Assembly (NCBI GenBank): GCA_945861385.1
Contig: CAMAUI010000008.1
Coordinates: 1-64,000, forward strand
DNA: 64,000 nt
DNA from: Prosthecobacter debontii
Lineage (GTDB): Bacteria > Verrucomicrobiota > Verrucomicrobiia > Chthoniobacterales > Chthoniobacteraceae
Reading direction: 5' to 3'
Every line of letters starts with the position of its first letter. Within the stretch, counting starts at the first letter, position 1. Shown here one piece after another: positions 33,925 through 42,874 of this stretch. The notes beneath the pieces are model-generated. The model worked only from the letters and a program-made list of their open reading frames with translations. It did no database searches and was not told the DNA's origin. The position numbers were made by a program, and so were the translations under genes.

Positions 33925-34808
33925 AACTTTCCATGCTCGGAGAAGACGCGCTCGTCGCTGCCCTCACCCGCGGCCTCCCCGCCGGGCGCGATGTGCGCGT
34001 GGGTGCCGGCGACGATTGCGCGGTGATCGGCGGACGCCGCGACGTGTGGTGGCGGCTGTTGAAAACGGACGCGGTCGTCGAGGGCGTGCATTTTCTCCCG
34101 ACGGAAAAACCCGCGCGCGTCGGGTGGAAGGCGCTCTGCCGCGCGATCAGCGACATCGCTGCGATGGGAGGCATCCCGGAGCACGCCCTCGTGACAATCG
34201 CAATCTGCGCCGAGTGGGACGAGCGCTGGGTGCGCGGCCTCTACGAGGGACTGCGCCGCGCCGCACGCAAGTTCGGCGTGAGCATCGTCGGTGGCGAGAC
34301 ATCGCGTTCGCCGGGCACGGCATTCGTCAGCGTCGCACTGGCCGGGCGCGTCGAGCGCGTCCGGTGCCTCACGCGCAGCGGCGGCAAGCCGGGGGACTTC
34401 CTCTACGTCACCGGCCAGCTCGGCGGTTCGCGCGCAGCGAAGCACCTGGACTTCACACCCCGCCTCGCGGAAGCGCGCTGGCTCGCGGAGAATTTCCGCC
34501 CGCATGCGATGATGGACATCAGCGACGGACTCGCCGCCGACCTCCCGCGACTCGCCGCGGCGAGCCGGTGCGGCTTTGAACTCTGGGAGGGCAAAGTGCC
34601 ATGCACCCCGGGCTGCGCCACCGCCGCCGCGCTTGGTGATGGCGAGGATTTCGAGCTGCTGTTCGCGGCACCTCCCCGGATCGCACGTTCGCTCGATCGC
34701 GAATGGCCGCTGCGTTTCCGGAAACTGCCGCTCACCCGCATCGGCGTCCTCACCCGCCGCGGCGGCGGCAAACCGATCAGCACCCGTGGCCATGATCATT
34801 TCGCATAG
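33921..34808 (+). CDS. thiL: thiamine-monophosphate kinase
   Basis: This 295-residue enzyme phosphorylates thiamine monophosphate to thiamine diphosphate with ATP. The start at ATG 33921 overlaps the CPBP stop; the track start is too long. Family blocks are [11 protein letters not shown] near residue 29, [42 protein letters not shown], and near the C-terminal half [15 protein letters not shown] and [12 protein letters not shown]. All metal-binding Asp positions appear present. No other thiamine gene or TPP riboswitch is visible here. Linkage to tsaE and tsaB is a frequent layout in this group of bacteria. It overlaps tsaE by 17 bases. Confidence 0.93.
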   Translation: MKLSMLGEDALVAALTRGLPAGRDVRVGAGDDCAVIGGRRDVWWRLLKTDAVVEGVHFLPTEKPARVGWKALCRAISDIAAMGGIPEHALVTIAICAEWDERWVRGLYEGLRRAARKFGVSIVGGETSRSPGTAFVSVALAGRVERVRCLTRSGGKPGDFLYVTGQLGGSRAAKHLDFTPRLAEARWLAENFRPHAMMDISDGLAADLPRLAAASRCGFELWEGKVPCTPGCATAAALGDGEDFELLFAAPPRIARSLDREWPLRFRKLPLTRIGVLTRRGGGKPISTRGHDHFA

Positions 34809-35199
34809 CCCCGCCGAGACCCTCGCGCATGGCCGCGCAATCGCCGCCACCTTGCGCGGCGGCGAAGTGCTCGCGCTCGATGGCGACCTCGGCACCGGCA
34901 AGACGCATTTCGTGAAAGGCCTCGCCGCCGGCCTCGGCCATGTGGGCGACGTGACCAGCCCCACATTCACTCTTGTCCACGAATACACGGGAGGGCGCAT
35001 CCCGCTTTTTCACTTCGACTTCTACCGCCTCGCCGCCGCCGATGAGGTTCTCCAGCTCGGGCTGGATGACTATCTGGACTCGGGCGGCGTGCTCGCCATC
35101 GAGTGGGCTGGCAAGTTCCCATCGCTCCTCCCGCGCGACGCCCGCCGCTTCACGTTCCGAGCCGGCCCGGGCGAAACGAGGGAGATCTCCGAGACATGA
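34792..35199 (+). CDS. tsaE: tRNA threonylcarbamoyladenosine ATPase subunit TsaE
   Basis: This 135-residue P-loop ATPase works with TsaB and TsaD in adding the threonylcarbamoyl group to A37 of ANN-decoding tRNAs. The ATG at 34792 ([20 protein letters not shown]) is inside the end of thiL. Walker A is [10 protein letters not shown] at about 31-40. [22 protein letters not shown] and [13 protein letters not shown] are the usual downstream blocks. It overlaps tsaB as ATGA, so the two are translationally coupled. TsaD and TsaC are not in the window. Confidence 0.93.
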   Translation: MIISHSPAETLAHGRAIAATLRGGEVLALDGDLGTGKTHFVKGLAAGLGHVGDVTSPTFTLVHEYTGGRIPLFHFDFYRLAAADEVLQLGLDDYLDSGGVLAIEWAGKFPSLLPRDARRFTFRAGPGETREISET

Positions 35200-35801
35200 A
35201 CATCCTCGCGATGGACACCTCGACACCGCGCGGCAGCGTCGCCCTTCTGTGTGGCGATGCGCTTGTGCTCGATGAGATCTTTCCCGCGGATCGCAGCCAC
35301 ACGAGCGAACTGTATCCCATCCTCCAGCGCGTGAAGAAACTCACCGGTGCGGTGGATATGATCGCCATTGGCCTCGGGCCTGGAAGCTACGCCGGGGTGC
35401 GCGTCTCCATCGCAAGCGGTCTCGGCCTCGGCATCGCGTGGGGCGCGGAGTTGATCGGAATTCCCAGCGCCGCGGCCATCGAGACGGCTGAGGCCGCGTA
35501 CATCGCCATCGGCGATGCACGCCGGGAGTCGTTCTATTTCACGCGCGTCAGAGGCGGTGAGTGCATCGAGGGCCCGCTGCTGCTCGATGAGCAGTCGTTG
35601 CGCGAAAAGCTCGCTCACCACCCGGAGTTCCCCGTCTTTTCGCCCGCACCGCTCCCATCATTCCCGCAAGCGCGGATCGCCCTGCCGCGCGCATCCATTG
35701 TCGCCGCGCGTGCCGCAGCCGGGCATAGCATCATCGCCCGCGGAAATCTCGAACCTCTCTACCTGCGCGACCCGCACATCACGACGCCGAAACCGCGGTG
35801 A
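35196..35801 (+). CDS. tsaB: tRNA threonylcarbamoyladenosine protein TsaB
   Basis: This 201-residue ASKHA-fold protein supports TsaD in t6A37 tRNA modification. The start at ATG 35196 overlaps the tsaE stop. The phosphate-1-like motif is [18 protein letters not shown], and IGLGPGSYAGVRVSIASGLGLG is the signature block. DARRESFYF and LEPLYLRDP near the C-terminus also fit. It is the last gene of the sppA-CPBP-thiL-tsaE-tsaB run and is followed by a strong hairpin before the convergent porin gene. Confidence 0.93.
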   Translation: MNILAMDTSTPRGSVALLCGDALVLDEIFPADRSHTSELYPILQRVKKLTGAVDMIAIGLGPGSYAGVRVSIASGLGLGIAWGAELIGIPSAAAIETAEAAYIAIGDARRESFYFTRVRGGECIEGPLLLDEQSLREKLAHHPEFPVFSPAPLPSFPQARIALPRASIVAARAAAGHSIIARGNLEPLYLRDPHITTPKPR

Positions 35802-35830
35802 GCGAAGGGTGCCGGATCTTTCCCGGCCCG

Positions 35831-35864
35831 CCAATCGCCCCGTGTGTTACCACGGGGCAATTGG
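35831..35864. terminator. hairpin between tsaB and porin gene (possible bidirectional terminator)
   Basis: CCAAT-C-GCCCCGTG, loop TGTTAC, CACGGGGC-A-ATTGG forms a 13-bp stem broken by one C/A mismatch, between the two convergent stops. No clear U-tract follows on either strand. The symmetry and position fit a bidirectional transcription stop. Confidence 0.5.
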
Positions 35865-35884
35865 CAAGGCACCGCGAGTGCGGT

Positions 35885-37330
35885 TCAGAATGTGATGCCA
35901 GTCTGCACATACACGAAGTCCGCGTCGTCGCTCGCGCCGGTGTCCGACAGGTAGTCGCCAGCGAAGAAGTGCGAATAGCCCGCCTCGATGCTGACGTTCT
36001 TCGAGAGTGCGTAGGTGAGCGTCACGTCGGCCTCCGCGCCTGCGTACCCGCTCGCGGAACGCGCGGCAGCATTGAGCGGGCGCACGGCAACGACACCGTT
36101 TGCGCGGTACCAGGCGTCATCAGTGCTCGCGAGCCAGAAGGCATGCAACTCGACCTTTGCAGTCAGCTTCCTGGTCGGCGAAATTTTCGCGCTCAGTTCG
36201 ATGTCGTGCATGTTCTGCCAGGAAAAAACGTCCATCTGTCCGTAAAACTTGTGGTTCGTCGGAAAGAGGTTCTGGAACGTCTCGATGTCGCCGTCCGCCG
36301 GGTTGTCGTCGCCGCTGCCATAGTTATAGGCGATGCCGAGGCGGGGCTTCCATGGCGCGTCGAATGTGTAGCCGACCCCCGCGTGAATTGCGAAGGCAGT
36401 GAGGTCGAGGCCGCGCACTTCGCCAGTCTGGAACGCGCCCTCGAAGTCGTAGTCAAAACCAACTGGCTTTGCCGTTGGAGGAAGAGTGGATTTGCCGGCG
36501 GCGACTGCTTTTCCATCGCCCGCGGGCGTGGGGGCAAAGGCACCGGGTTTCGATTTCATCCGCAGGCCGAGCGTGAAGAAGTTTGTGCTCGTGACCGCCT
36601 GCTCCTCGTGCAGGTGCAGCACATAGAGGTCGGTCGTCTGCGGCCCCCACGCGGTCGTGCTTGCGTAGATGCCGCTGAAAACCTGCTCGCGCCTCGTCTT
36701 GTTGCCATTGAAGAGGTCGCTCTGGTTGTACTCCGAGCGCTGCGGCACGACGACCGATGATGCGAACGCATCCACGGTGAACACATCCGTCTTGTACGTG
36801 AGCTTCACCGCGTCGAAGGTACGCCCGATGTTGTTCCAGTCGAACGCTCCGATGATACGCTCGTCGCCATAGGAGAGAATCTGGCGCCCGATTTTCAGTC
36901 CGAACGGGCACTTCGAGTAGTCGGCTAGTTCGATGTACGCCTGCCGGAGGTCAACCGGGTCGTCGCCCTCGGCACCGAACAGGCCGGGGAAATCGGCGCG
37001 GTCGCTCAGCCACTCGCGGCTGTCCTGCACCTGGCCGTAGATCGTCAGCCACGATGCGGGCTTGATTTTCAGCCCCACACGGGCGCGTTGCAGCAACCAG
37101 TTGTCGTCAGTGAGCGAGCGGATACCGTCGTCGAAATCGAAAATATTCTCGCGCAATTCCCAGCGCAGGCGCTCCTGGATATCAATAGTGATGAGCCCAT
37201 CCGCGAATGAGAGCGGGTTGTCTTCCGGTGCTTTTTGTGCAGGTACGGCAGGCGGCCCTGCGATGGCTGTGACCGCGATGCCGGCGAATGCGGCGAGCGC
37301 AATGAGTGACTTGGGTTTTGTGCTTTTCAT
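35885..37330 (-). CDS. alginate-export/AlgE-like outer-membrane porin of the nitrate operon
   Basis: This 481-residue protein starts at ATG 37330 with a signal peptide (MKSTKPKSLIALAAFAGIAVTAIAG). The rest has the alternating pattern of a beta-barrel: LLQRARVGLKIKPASWLTIYGQVQDSREW, GLKIGRQILSYGDERIIGAFDW, FDAVKLTYKTDVFTVDAFAS, and the final strand DADFVYVQTGITF ending in aromatic Phe, the usual Bam signal. It resembles the alginate_exp domain, which in many bacteria is a general anion porin. As the last gene of a nitrate-type ABC operon it is likely an uptake channel for that substrate. Its 35-base leader holds a TTTGG microsatellite and no obvious ribosome-binding site. Confidence 0.85.
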   Translation of the reverse strand: MKSTKPKSLIALAAFAGIAVTAIAGPPAVPAQKAPEDNPLSFADGLITIDIQERLRWELRENIFDFDDGIRSLTDDNWLLQRARVGLKIKPASWLTIYGQVQDSREWLSDRADFPGLFGAEGDDPVDLRQAYIELADYSKCPFGLKIGRQILSYGDERIIGAFDWNNIGRTFDAVKLTYKTDVFTVDAFASSVVVPQRSEYNQSDLFNGNKTRREQVFSGIYASTTAWGPQTTDLYVLHLHEEQAVTSTNFFTLGLRMKSKPGAFAPTPAGDGKAVAAGKSTLPPTAKPVGFDYDFEGAFQTGEVRGLDLTAFAIHAGVGYTFDAPWKPRLGIAYNYGSGDDNPADGDIETFQNLFPTNHKFYGQMDVFSWQNMHDIELSAKISPTRKLTAKVELHAFWLASTDDAWYRANGVVAVRPLNAAARSASGYAGAEADVTLTYALSKNVSIEAGYSHFFAGDYLSDTGASDDADFVYVQTGITF

Positions 37331-37344
37331 CTGTGTTTGTGGTT

Positions 37345-37366
37345 TGTTGGTTTGGTTTGGTTTGGT
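37345..37366. repeat. TTTGG microsatellite before the porin start
   Basis: About four tandem copies of TTTGG (AAACC-type on the coding strand) lie between the upstream ATPase stop and the porin ATG, where a ribosome-binding site would be expected. Copy-number slippage could change translation spacing. Confidence 0.7.
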
Positions 37367-38232
37367 CAGGCTGCCGCCAGGGCGGCGCTGCCGGGATTGG
37401 CGAACGCCACCCTCTTTTTGCGGTGTGCGTGGATTTCGAGAAACTCGATCAAATGCTCGCGAAGGCGGTAGTAGTCCGGATCCTCCATCACCGTCGTGCG
37501 GTCGCGCGGACGCTGGAATGGCACCGTCACGATGTCGCCGACTTCCGCCTCCGGGCCGTCGGTCATGCACACGATGCGGTCGGAGAGATACAAAGCCTCG
37601 TCCACATCGTGCGTGACCATCAGCGTCGTGATGCGCTGGTGACGCCACAGATTGAGAAGTACGGCCTGCAATTCGTAGCGTGTAAGCGAGTCGAGCATTC
37701 CGAACGGCTCGTCGAGCAGCAGCATCTTCGGCGCGAGCGCAAACGCCCGCGCGATGCCCACGCGCTGGCGCATCCCCTGCGAAAGTTCCGCGGGACGCTT
37801 GTCCATCGCATCGCATAGGCCGACGACGCTGAGGTAGTATTCGGCGATTTGCTGGCGCTCGCTTTTCGGTGCGGTGTAAAAGACCTGGTTCACGCCGAGC
37901 ATCACGTTTTCCAGTGCAGTGCGCCACGGCAGCAGGCTCGGCGACTGAAAGACAACACCGCGATCCGGCCCCGCACCGGTGACTTCTTTTCCCGCGAGCA
38001 CCATGCCGCCGCTGGTGACCTCGTTCAGCCCCGCGACCATCGTGAGCACAGTGCTTTTTCCGCATCCGCTGTGACCGATGAGCGTGACGAATTCGCTTTC
38101 GGCGATGTCGAGGTTGAAGTCGTTCACGATGACCGCCGGACCCTTGGGCGTGGCGTAGGTTTTGTTCAGCTGGCGCAACTCGAGGTAATTCCGTCGAGGG
38201 CTCACACCGGGAAGCGGGAGGATGTCTTTCAT
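37366..38232 (-). CDS. nitrate-type ABC transporter ATPase (NrtD-like)
   Basis: This 288-residue ATPase of the NitT/TauT class energises the permease encoded upstream. I start it at ATG 38232 ([21 protein letters not shown]); an alternative ATG at 38256 is possible. Walker A is GHSGCGKST, the signature is [15 protein letters not shown] (LSQGM rather than the usual LSGGM), Walker B is [13 protein letters not shown], and the switch histidine is in [10 protein letters not shown]. The C-terminal extension [27 protein letters not shown] is shared by NrtC/NrtD proteins. It lies 133 bases after the other ATPase gene. The two are similar but clearly diverged, so a heteromeric ATPase pair is likely, as in NrtCD. 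Confidence 0.9.
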   Translation of the reverse strand: MKDILPLPGVSPRRNYLELRQLNKTYATPKGPAVIVNDFNLDIAESEFVTLIGHSGCGKSTVLTMVAGLNEVTSGGMVLAGKEVTGAGPDRGVVFQSPSLLPWRTALENVMLGVNQVFYTAPKSERQQIAEYYLSVVGLCDAMDKRPAELSQGMRQRVGIARAFALAPKMLLLDEPFGMLDSLTRYELQAVLLNLWRHQRITTLMVTHDVDEALYLSDRIVCMTDGPEAEVGDIVTVPFQRPRDRTTVMEDPDYYRLREHLIEFLEIHAHRKKRVAFANPGSAALAAA

Positions 38233-38365
38233 TGGTCTTGGAAAATGAACGCTCATGCGAGGAGTGGTGCAGCCAGCGGACATCCTGCCCGCAGTGTCGT
38301 GAACAAGCGCAGAACCATACTGCCAGGATGGCCGCCTGCCCCAAAGGTTGGAACCCTGTGCCACT

Positions 38366-39277
38366 TCATACCTCCACAGTCTCCAGTTTCTCCTCGCTGC
38401 GGCGGCGCGGTTTGCGGCGGACGCCGAATAGCGTGCGAGGTTCGTTGAGGTTTTCCGGCAGTAAATCCGGCAGCGAGAGCTTGCGGCTCACAAGCGTCTT
38501 TTGTCGTCCGCCCGGCCCGAGCAAGTAATCGAGCACTTGCTTGCGGACGTGCTTGAACGCGGGGTCGTGATTGAGCGCCCTGCGGTCGCGTGGACGCGCG
38601 ATGTCCACGGCCACACTCGGCCCGAGCGTCGCGCCCGGCCCCGCGCTCAGCGGGATGATCCGGTCGGCAGTCAGGATGCCCTCGTCCACGTCGTTCGTGA
38701 TGAGCACGATCGTGCGGCGATCTTGTTCCCAAATGCGAACGATCTCATCCTGCAACGTCGCGCGAGTTAGCGCATCGAGCGCGCCGAGCGGCTCGTCGAG
38801 CAGCAGGATTTTCGCCTCCGTCGCCAGTGCACGCGCCACACTCACGCGCTGACGCATCCCGCCGGACAGCTCGCGCGGCAACTTCCCGGCTGCGGGCGTG
38901 AGATTCACCATCGCGAGGTATTTTTCAACCTGCTCGCGCTGTTTCGCCTGGCTCCACGCCGGGAAAACCTGCTCCACCGCGAGCGCGACATTTTCAAACA
39001 CCGTGAGCCACGGCAGCAGCGAGTAGTTTTGAAACACGACGGCTCGCTCCGGGCTTGGCTCCATAATTTCCTCTCCGCGCAACTTCACGCTGCCGCTGTC
39101 CGCCTTCAGCAACCCCGAAATCATCGAGATGAGCGTCGTCTTTCCCGCACCGGAGTACCCGACGATTGCGACGAATTCGCCTTCCTCGACGGAGAGGTTG
39201 ATGTCACGCAGAACTTCCGTACGAGAGCCGGGAAGCCCGTAGCCCTTGCTGACGCCTTTGATCTCCAAGAATTCCAT
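38366..39277 (-). CDS. nitrate-type ABC transporter ATPase (NrtC/NrtD-like)
   Basis: This 303-residue NitT/TauT-class ATPase has Walker [10 protein letters not shown] near residue 40, signature [15 protein letters not shown], Walker [14 protein letters not shown] and ITNDVDEGI, where asparagine replaces the usual switch histidine (THD). That substitution may make one of the two ATP sites less active; it is a real departure from the family norm. The C-terminus is an extra basic tail ([17 protein letters not shown]). It lacks the binding-protein-like domain of true cyanobacterial NrtC, so NrtD-like is the closer match. It starts 5 bases after the CBM48 gene stop. Confidence 0.9.
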   Translation of the reverse strand: MEFLEIKGVSKGYGLPGSRTEVLRDINLSVEEGEFVAIVGYSGAGKTTLISMISGLLKADSGSVKLRGEEIMEPSPERAVVFQNYSLLPWLTVFENVALAVEQVFPAWSQAKQREQVEKYLAMVNLTPAAGKLPRELSGGMRQRVSVARALATEAKILLLDEPLGALDALTRATLQDEIVRIWEQDRRTIVLITNDVDEGILTADRIIPLSAGPGATLGPSVAVDIARPRDRRALNHDPAFKHVRKQVLDYLLGPGGRQKTLVSRKLSLPDLLPENLNEPRTLFGVRRKPRRRSEEKLETVEV

Positions 39278-39282
39278 TTGGT

Positions 39283-39672
39283 TTAGTTCACGAGCAACAC
39301 CGAGTTCAGTCCGCCGAATTCATTCGGGATGTTTTCTCCCGCTGCTGGATCTGGAAGCCAGGAACCATCCACGACGAAAAGATACTCGTAGCGGCCAGTC
39401 ATGAGAGAAAGATCTCCGCGCCACTCGCCACCATTTGCGAGGCGCAGAGGATGCGCTCCGACTTTCCAGTCGTTGAATGTCCCGGCCACGCACACTGTGA
39501 CGGCCGTCGGAGCGTAGATGCGCACAGTGACATCTCGCGCAGAGCGCCGTGCGGCGGTGGGCTCCTGCGCAGAAGCCTTCCGGGCTCCTTTCGTGGGTCT
39601 CACTGCTGTCGGCGATACCGGTTTCGACGCCGGGATGTTCGGTCGTTTCGATTTGGGCTTGGCGGGTTTCAT
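39283..39672 (-). CDS. small CBM48 / isoamylase-early-set (glycogen-binding-like) protein
   Basis: This 129-residue protein from ATG 39672 (MKPAKPKSKRPN) has a basic, disordered N-terminal half with many Lys, Pro and Ala. A single Ig-like CBM48 domain follows from about residue 48 (VTVRIYAPTAVTVCVAGTFNDWKVGAHPLRLANGGEWRGDLSL), ending in GRYEYLFVVDGSWLPDPAA. This is the AMPK-beta-type glycogen-binding fold. The motif FNDW and the YEYLFVVDG strand are intact. No catalytic domain is fused. It is encoded 4 bases after the permease stop and 5 bases before the ATPase, inside a nitrate-type ABC operon. A regulatory link between carbon stores and nitrogen uptake is the obvious guess, unproven. Confidence 0.85.
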   Translation of the reverse strand: MKPAKPKSKRPNIPASKPVSPTAVRPTKGARKASAQEPTAARRSARDVTVRIYAPTAVTVCVAGTFNDWKVGAHPLRLANGGEWRGDLSLMTGRYEYLFVVDGSWLPDPAAGENIPNEFGGLNSVLLVN

Positions 39673-39676
39673 AAAC

Positions 39677-40561
39677 TCATGCCGTTTTGAAGCGCGCTTC
39701 CACAAGGCTCATAAGGCGATCGAGCACGAGGCCGACAACGCCGATGGTCAGGATGCAAAGAATGATGCGGGAGTAGCTGCCGGCGTTGTACTCCTGCCAC
39801 AGGAAGCCTCCCACACCGGGCCGGCCGGTGAGCATTTCCACCGCAACGATGACAAGCCAGGCGATGCCGAGCGAGAGGCGGAAACCGGTGAACATGTAAG
39901 GGAGCGTCGCTGGCAGAAGCACTTTGAAGAGCGTCTTTGCCTTCGAAAGCTTCAGCACTTTCGCGACGTTCAAGTAGTCCTGCGGAACCGCACGGACGCC
40001 AACGGCGGTATTCATGACCGCGGGCCACATGGAGCAGATAGCGATCGTGAAAAGAGCCGCCGCATCGCTCGCTCCGAAGACCGTTTTCCCGCCGCCATCC
40101 ATCAACTTCACCGAGCTGAAAAGCACCAGCCCAAGCGGGAACCACGCGAGCGGCGAGACGGGACGCAACACCTGGATGATAGGATCCATCGCCTTCGTGA
40201 ACGCCTTCGACAGCCCGAGGAAAAACCCGAGTGGCGTTCCGATGAGCAGCGCGATGAGGTAGCCCTGCATTACGAGAATCAGCGAGAGCTTGGTGAAGGC
40301 TAGGATGCCTTGATCCAGCTCGCCGCGCTTTGCGAATGGCTCCACGAGATACGGCTTGCTCGCTTTCCACGTTTCGCCGGGTGTCGGGAGATCGGGCGAG
40401 ATGCCGGTCTTCACTGTCTTCGTCACCGGGTCACCGAATTCGTCCACGGCTTTCCGGGTCTCGATACGCCCCGCGATGACGAGCCAGAGCATCAGGAATG
40501 CACCGAGGCCGATCAGCGGCAGCAGCAGGCTGTCGAGTTTGTAGCGTTTGATGAAGGCCAT
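39677..40561 (-). CDS. nrtB: nitrate-type ABC transporter permease (NrtB-like)
   Basis: This 294-residue inner-membrane permease of the NitT/TauT (NrtB/SsuC/TauC) class has an N-terminal helix (SLLLPLIGLGAFLMLWLVIAG), a periplasmic loop of about 60 residues and five further helices. The EAA-type loop that contacts the ATPases reads YLNVAKVLKLSKAKTLFKVLLPATLPYMFTG. Other NrtB-like blocks are GTPLGFFLGLSKAFTKAMDPIIQVLRPVSPLAWFPLGL and EMLTGRPGVGGFLWQEYNA. It lies 3 bases after the binding-protein stop. Substrate assignment to nitrate rests on the operon and on similarity, so bicarbonate or cyanate cannot be excluded. Confidence 0.9.
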   Translation of the reverse strand: MAFIKRYKLDSLLLPLIGLGAFLMLWLVIAGRIETRKAVDEFGDPVTKTVKTGISPDLPTPGETWKASKPYLVEPFAKRGELDQGILAFTKLSLILVMQGYLIALLIGTPLGFFLGLSKAFTKAMDPIIQVLRPVSPLAWFPLGLVLFSSVKLMDGGGKTVFGASDAAALFTIAICSMWPAVMNTAVGVRAVPQDYLNVAKVLKLSKAKTLFKVLLPATLPYMFTGFRLSLGIAWLVIVAVEMLTGRPGVGGFLWQEYNAGSYSRIILCILTIGVVGLVLDRLMSLVEARFKTA

Positions 40562-40564
40562 GCG

Positions 40565-41845
40565 TTAACCCTTGAGTGACTTGACCGCGAAGCTGGCGGC
40601 GAATGCCTCCATGTCCCCCTTCGGGTCGAATTTCGTGCCGTCGAAAAACGTCTCCGGCGAATCGCTCGCGCCCCCGTGGACGTAGCCGATCTCTTTCATC
40701 GCCTCTTCGTAAATGTCGGGACGCATGACCTGCTTTGCCACGCCCTCATAGTCGGGCGCGCCATCGGTGAAGCCCCAGCGGCGGAGCTGCGTGAGCCACC
40801 ATTTGCAGTATTTGAGCTGCGGGTAGTTGCAGTTCCGGTCGCTGAAGGTCATGTAGTCCGGGTCGCGGAACTTGCGCCCGTCGCCCATGATGTATTTTCC
40901 CTGGAGGCGCCCGAGGATCGTCTCCGGCGGGCAGTTGATGTAGCTCGCCGTGCTGACGATTTTTGCCTGCTCTTCGCGGTTCGGCATCTTGTCGAGCCAC
41001 ACGCTCGCCTCGTGCAGCGCCTTCAGCACGGCCTTCACAGTCTTCGGATTCTTCTCCGCAAACTCCGCGGTGAACGCGCAGACCTTCTCCGGGTGATCCT
41101 TCCAGATCGCCTGCGTGGTGATCGCGGTAAAGCCGATTTCGTCGGCGATGGCGCGCGCATTCCATGGCTCGCCCACGCAGAATCCGTCCATCTTGCCGAC
41201 CTTCATGTTCGCCACCATCTGTGGCGGCGGGATCGTGATGAGCGAAATATCCGCGCCCGAGCCTGCCGCGTCGCCGGGATGAATGCCGCCGGCTCCGAGC
41301 CAATAGCGCATCCACATCGCGTGCGTCCCCGGCGGAAATGTCATCGCAAAGGTCATCGGGTTGCCGGCCGCCTTGGCGGCGTCAACCAAAGCCTTCAGGG
41401 GCTTCGGATCTGCGCCGACTTTTCCACCGAGCTGCTTCTTCAAAGTGATGGCCTGGCCGTTGCGATTAAGGAGCCAGGGAATGACCATCGGCTTCTTCGG
41501 CGCGCCGCCGAGGCCCATCGTGCTGGCGATCGGCATGCCGATGAGCATGTGCGTGGCCTGGATGTCGTTGTTGGAAAGCGAATCGCGGATCGCCGCCCAG
41601 CTCGCGCCTTTGCTCACGATCGAGTTGATGCCGTACTTTTTGAAGAGCCCCTTCTCGTGCGCGATGACGATGCTCGAGCAGTCGGTCAGCGCGATGATGC
41701 CGAGCTTGATGTCTGCGGTTTCCGGCGCGTCGCTTGCAAATACGCTTCCGCTCCATCCCGCTGGGAGACCCGCGAGGAGCGAAGCGGTGGTGGTGCGGCG
41801 GAGAAAGGAACGGCGGGTGATGTTGGTTGGCGTGGTATTGAGCAT
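40565..41845 (-). CDS. nrtA: nitrate-type ABC transporter substrate-binding protein (NrtA-like)
   Basis: This 426-residue binding protein is taken from ATG 41845 (MLNTTPTNITRRSFLRRTTTASLLAGLP), which begins a twin-arginine signal; the longer track ORF runs into the leader. The mature part begins near ETADIKLGIIALTDCSSIVIAHEKGLFKKYG, the CmpA/NrtA N-terminus. FPPGTHAMWMRYWLGAGGIHPG, FCVGEPWNARAIADEIGF and GKYIMGDGRKFRDPDYMTF are family landmarks. It would capture nitrate or nitrite in the periplasm; bicarbonate is an alternative in this family. It is the first gene of the operon with permease, CBM48 protein, two ATPases and porin. Nitrate reductase genes are not in the window. Confidence 0.9.
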   Translation of the reverse strand: MLNTTPTNITRRSFLRRTTTASLLAGLPAGWSGSVFASDAPETADIKLGIIALTDCSSIVIAHEKGLFKKYGINSIVSKGASWAAIRDSLSNNDIQATHMLIGMPIASTMGLGGAPKKPMVIPWLLNRNGQAITLKKQLGGKVGADPKPLKALVDAAKAAGNPMTFAMTFPPGTHAMWMRYWLGAGGIHPGDAAGSGADISLITIPPPQMVANMKVGKMDGFCVGEPWNARAIADEIGFTAITTQAIWKDHPEKVCAFTAEFAEKNPKTVKAVLKALHEASVWLDKMPNREEQAKIVSTASYINCPPETILGRLQGKYIMGDGRKFRDPDYMTFSDRNCNYPQLKYCKWWLTQLRRWGFTDGAPDYEGVAKQVMRPDIYEEAMKEIGYVHGGASDSPETFFDGTKFDPKGDMEAFAASFAVKSLKG

Positions 41846-42087
41846 GTCGCGGACGGGCTTAGCTCTGCGCGTGCCAGCCAGGCCGCGACTGACTATAAAC
41901 ACCGTGAGAGTTTTATCGGGTTTTGATGAGGTACTTTCATGTTCACTCCCGCGCCAGCAAGGATGAACAGTCGGAGCCGTGGAGCCGGATTGGGGGATGC
42001 CCGATTGCAACCATGCACGAGGATCGCGTGGTCGCGACAACAATGCCTTTCTCCCAGCCCCCGTGCAAAGGGTGTGTCCATCCTGGC

Positions 42088-42124
42088 AAAAAACAGACAG
42101 TCGCAGGCACCAGCTTCCCGCGAC
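42088..42124 (-). terminator. intrinsic terminator after hupE
   Basis: On the minus strand GTCGCGGG, a 9-base loop and CCTGCGAC form an 8-bp stem with one G-U pair. TGTCTGTTTTTTG follows. It lies 19 bases past the hupE stop and separates hupE from the nitrate operon. Confidence 0.7.
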
Positions 42125-42142
42125 GCGCCGAAAGCTCAGTGG

Positions 42143-42700
42143 CTAGATGATGCCCGCCATGATGGCAAACGCAGCGGCGGCAATTCCCACACCGATGCCG
42201 GTGATGACGCGCGGCACCCGGCCGACGGCCAGGGCGGCTGCCGCGCCAAGCGCGACGATGGCGGAGGTGCCGACGAGAATTCCCGCGATGCCCATCCCTC
42301 CCGCGACCTCGCTGCCATGCGCCCAGCCGTGAGCGGCAGCGCCGACGGCGACCAGCGCGAGCACTGTGGATGGCACGGTGCGCCTGCGAAATGCGAGCGC
42401 GATGCCGAAGGCGAGCACGCTCAGCGCGAGCGCGGTTTCCAGCCCGGCGACTGTGCCCATACCCGCTCCACCAAGCCCGCCGAGCACACCCGCGGCGAGG
42501 AACACCGCCGCGAGCGATGCCCGGCGCCAATACGCGGCGAGCATCCCGACAGCGAGCGCGGCGAGCAGGTGATCGAGCCCGGTGAAAGGATGCGCGAGAC
42601 CCCAGCCGATGCCGCCAGCTTCGTTCCCGGCGTGGCCAGGATGTGCGTGGGCGATTACGGGGATCAGCGTGAGGGCAAGCGCGGTGCGGATGTGTTTCAT
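42143..42700 (-). CDS. hupE: HupE/UreJ-family metal transporter
   Basis: This 185-residue membrane protein has a signal-like first helix (MKHIRTALALTLIPVIAHA), then His-rich HPGHAGNEAG and five to six further helices. The family signature HPFTGLDHLLAALAVGMLAAYW is intact, as is GWAHGSEV. HupE/UreJ proteins take up nickel or cobalt for hydrogenase or urease. Neither enzyme is encoded here, so the metal and its use are open. It is divergent from a LysR regulator (174 bases between starts), which may control it, and ends in a good intrinsic terminator. Confidence 0.9.
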   Translation of the reverse strand: MKHIRTALALTLIPVIAHAHPGHAGNEAGGIGWGLAHPFTGLDHLLAALAVGMLAAYWRRASLAAVFLAAGVLGGLGGAGMGTVAGLETALALSVLAFGIALAFRRRTVPSTVLALVAVGAAAHGWAHGSEVAGGMGIAGILVGTSAIVALGAAAALAVGRVPRVITGIGVGIAAAAFAIMAGII

Positions 42701-42874
42701 GCGGGCGGCTTACACGTTGGGGCGTGATTTGACAACCGAGTCGGTGATGTGGGTTCACAACGGTGGAGATTGCCGGAGAAATTGAGCCGGGAAACGGCGG
42801 CACCCTGCGAGCAACACATTGGTGGGAGCATTCGCGGCATTGCATCGTGTGTGGAATGATGGTGAATCACATTC

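Noticed and set aside
41861-41876. Sigma-54-like promoter TGGCACG-N4-GAGCT before nrtA
   Set aside because: The -24 half matches well but the -12 half is weak (GAGC for TTGC). The implied start of transcription would leave almost no leader before the ATG.
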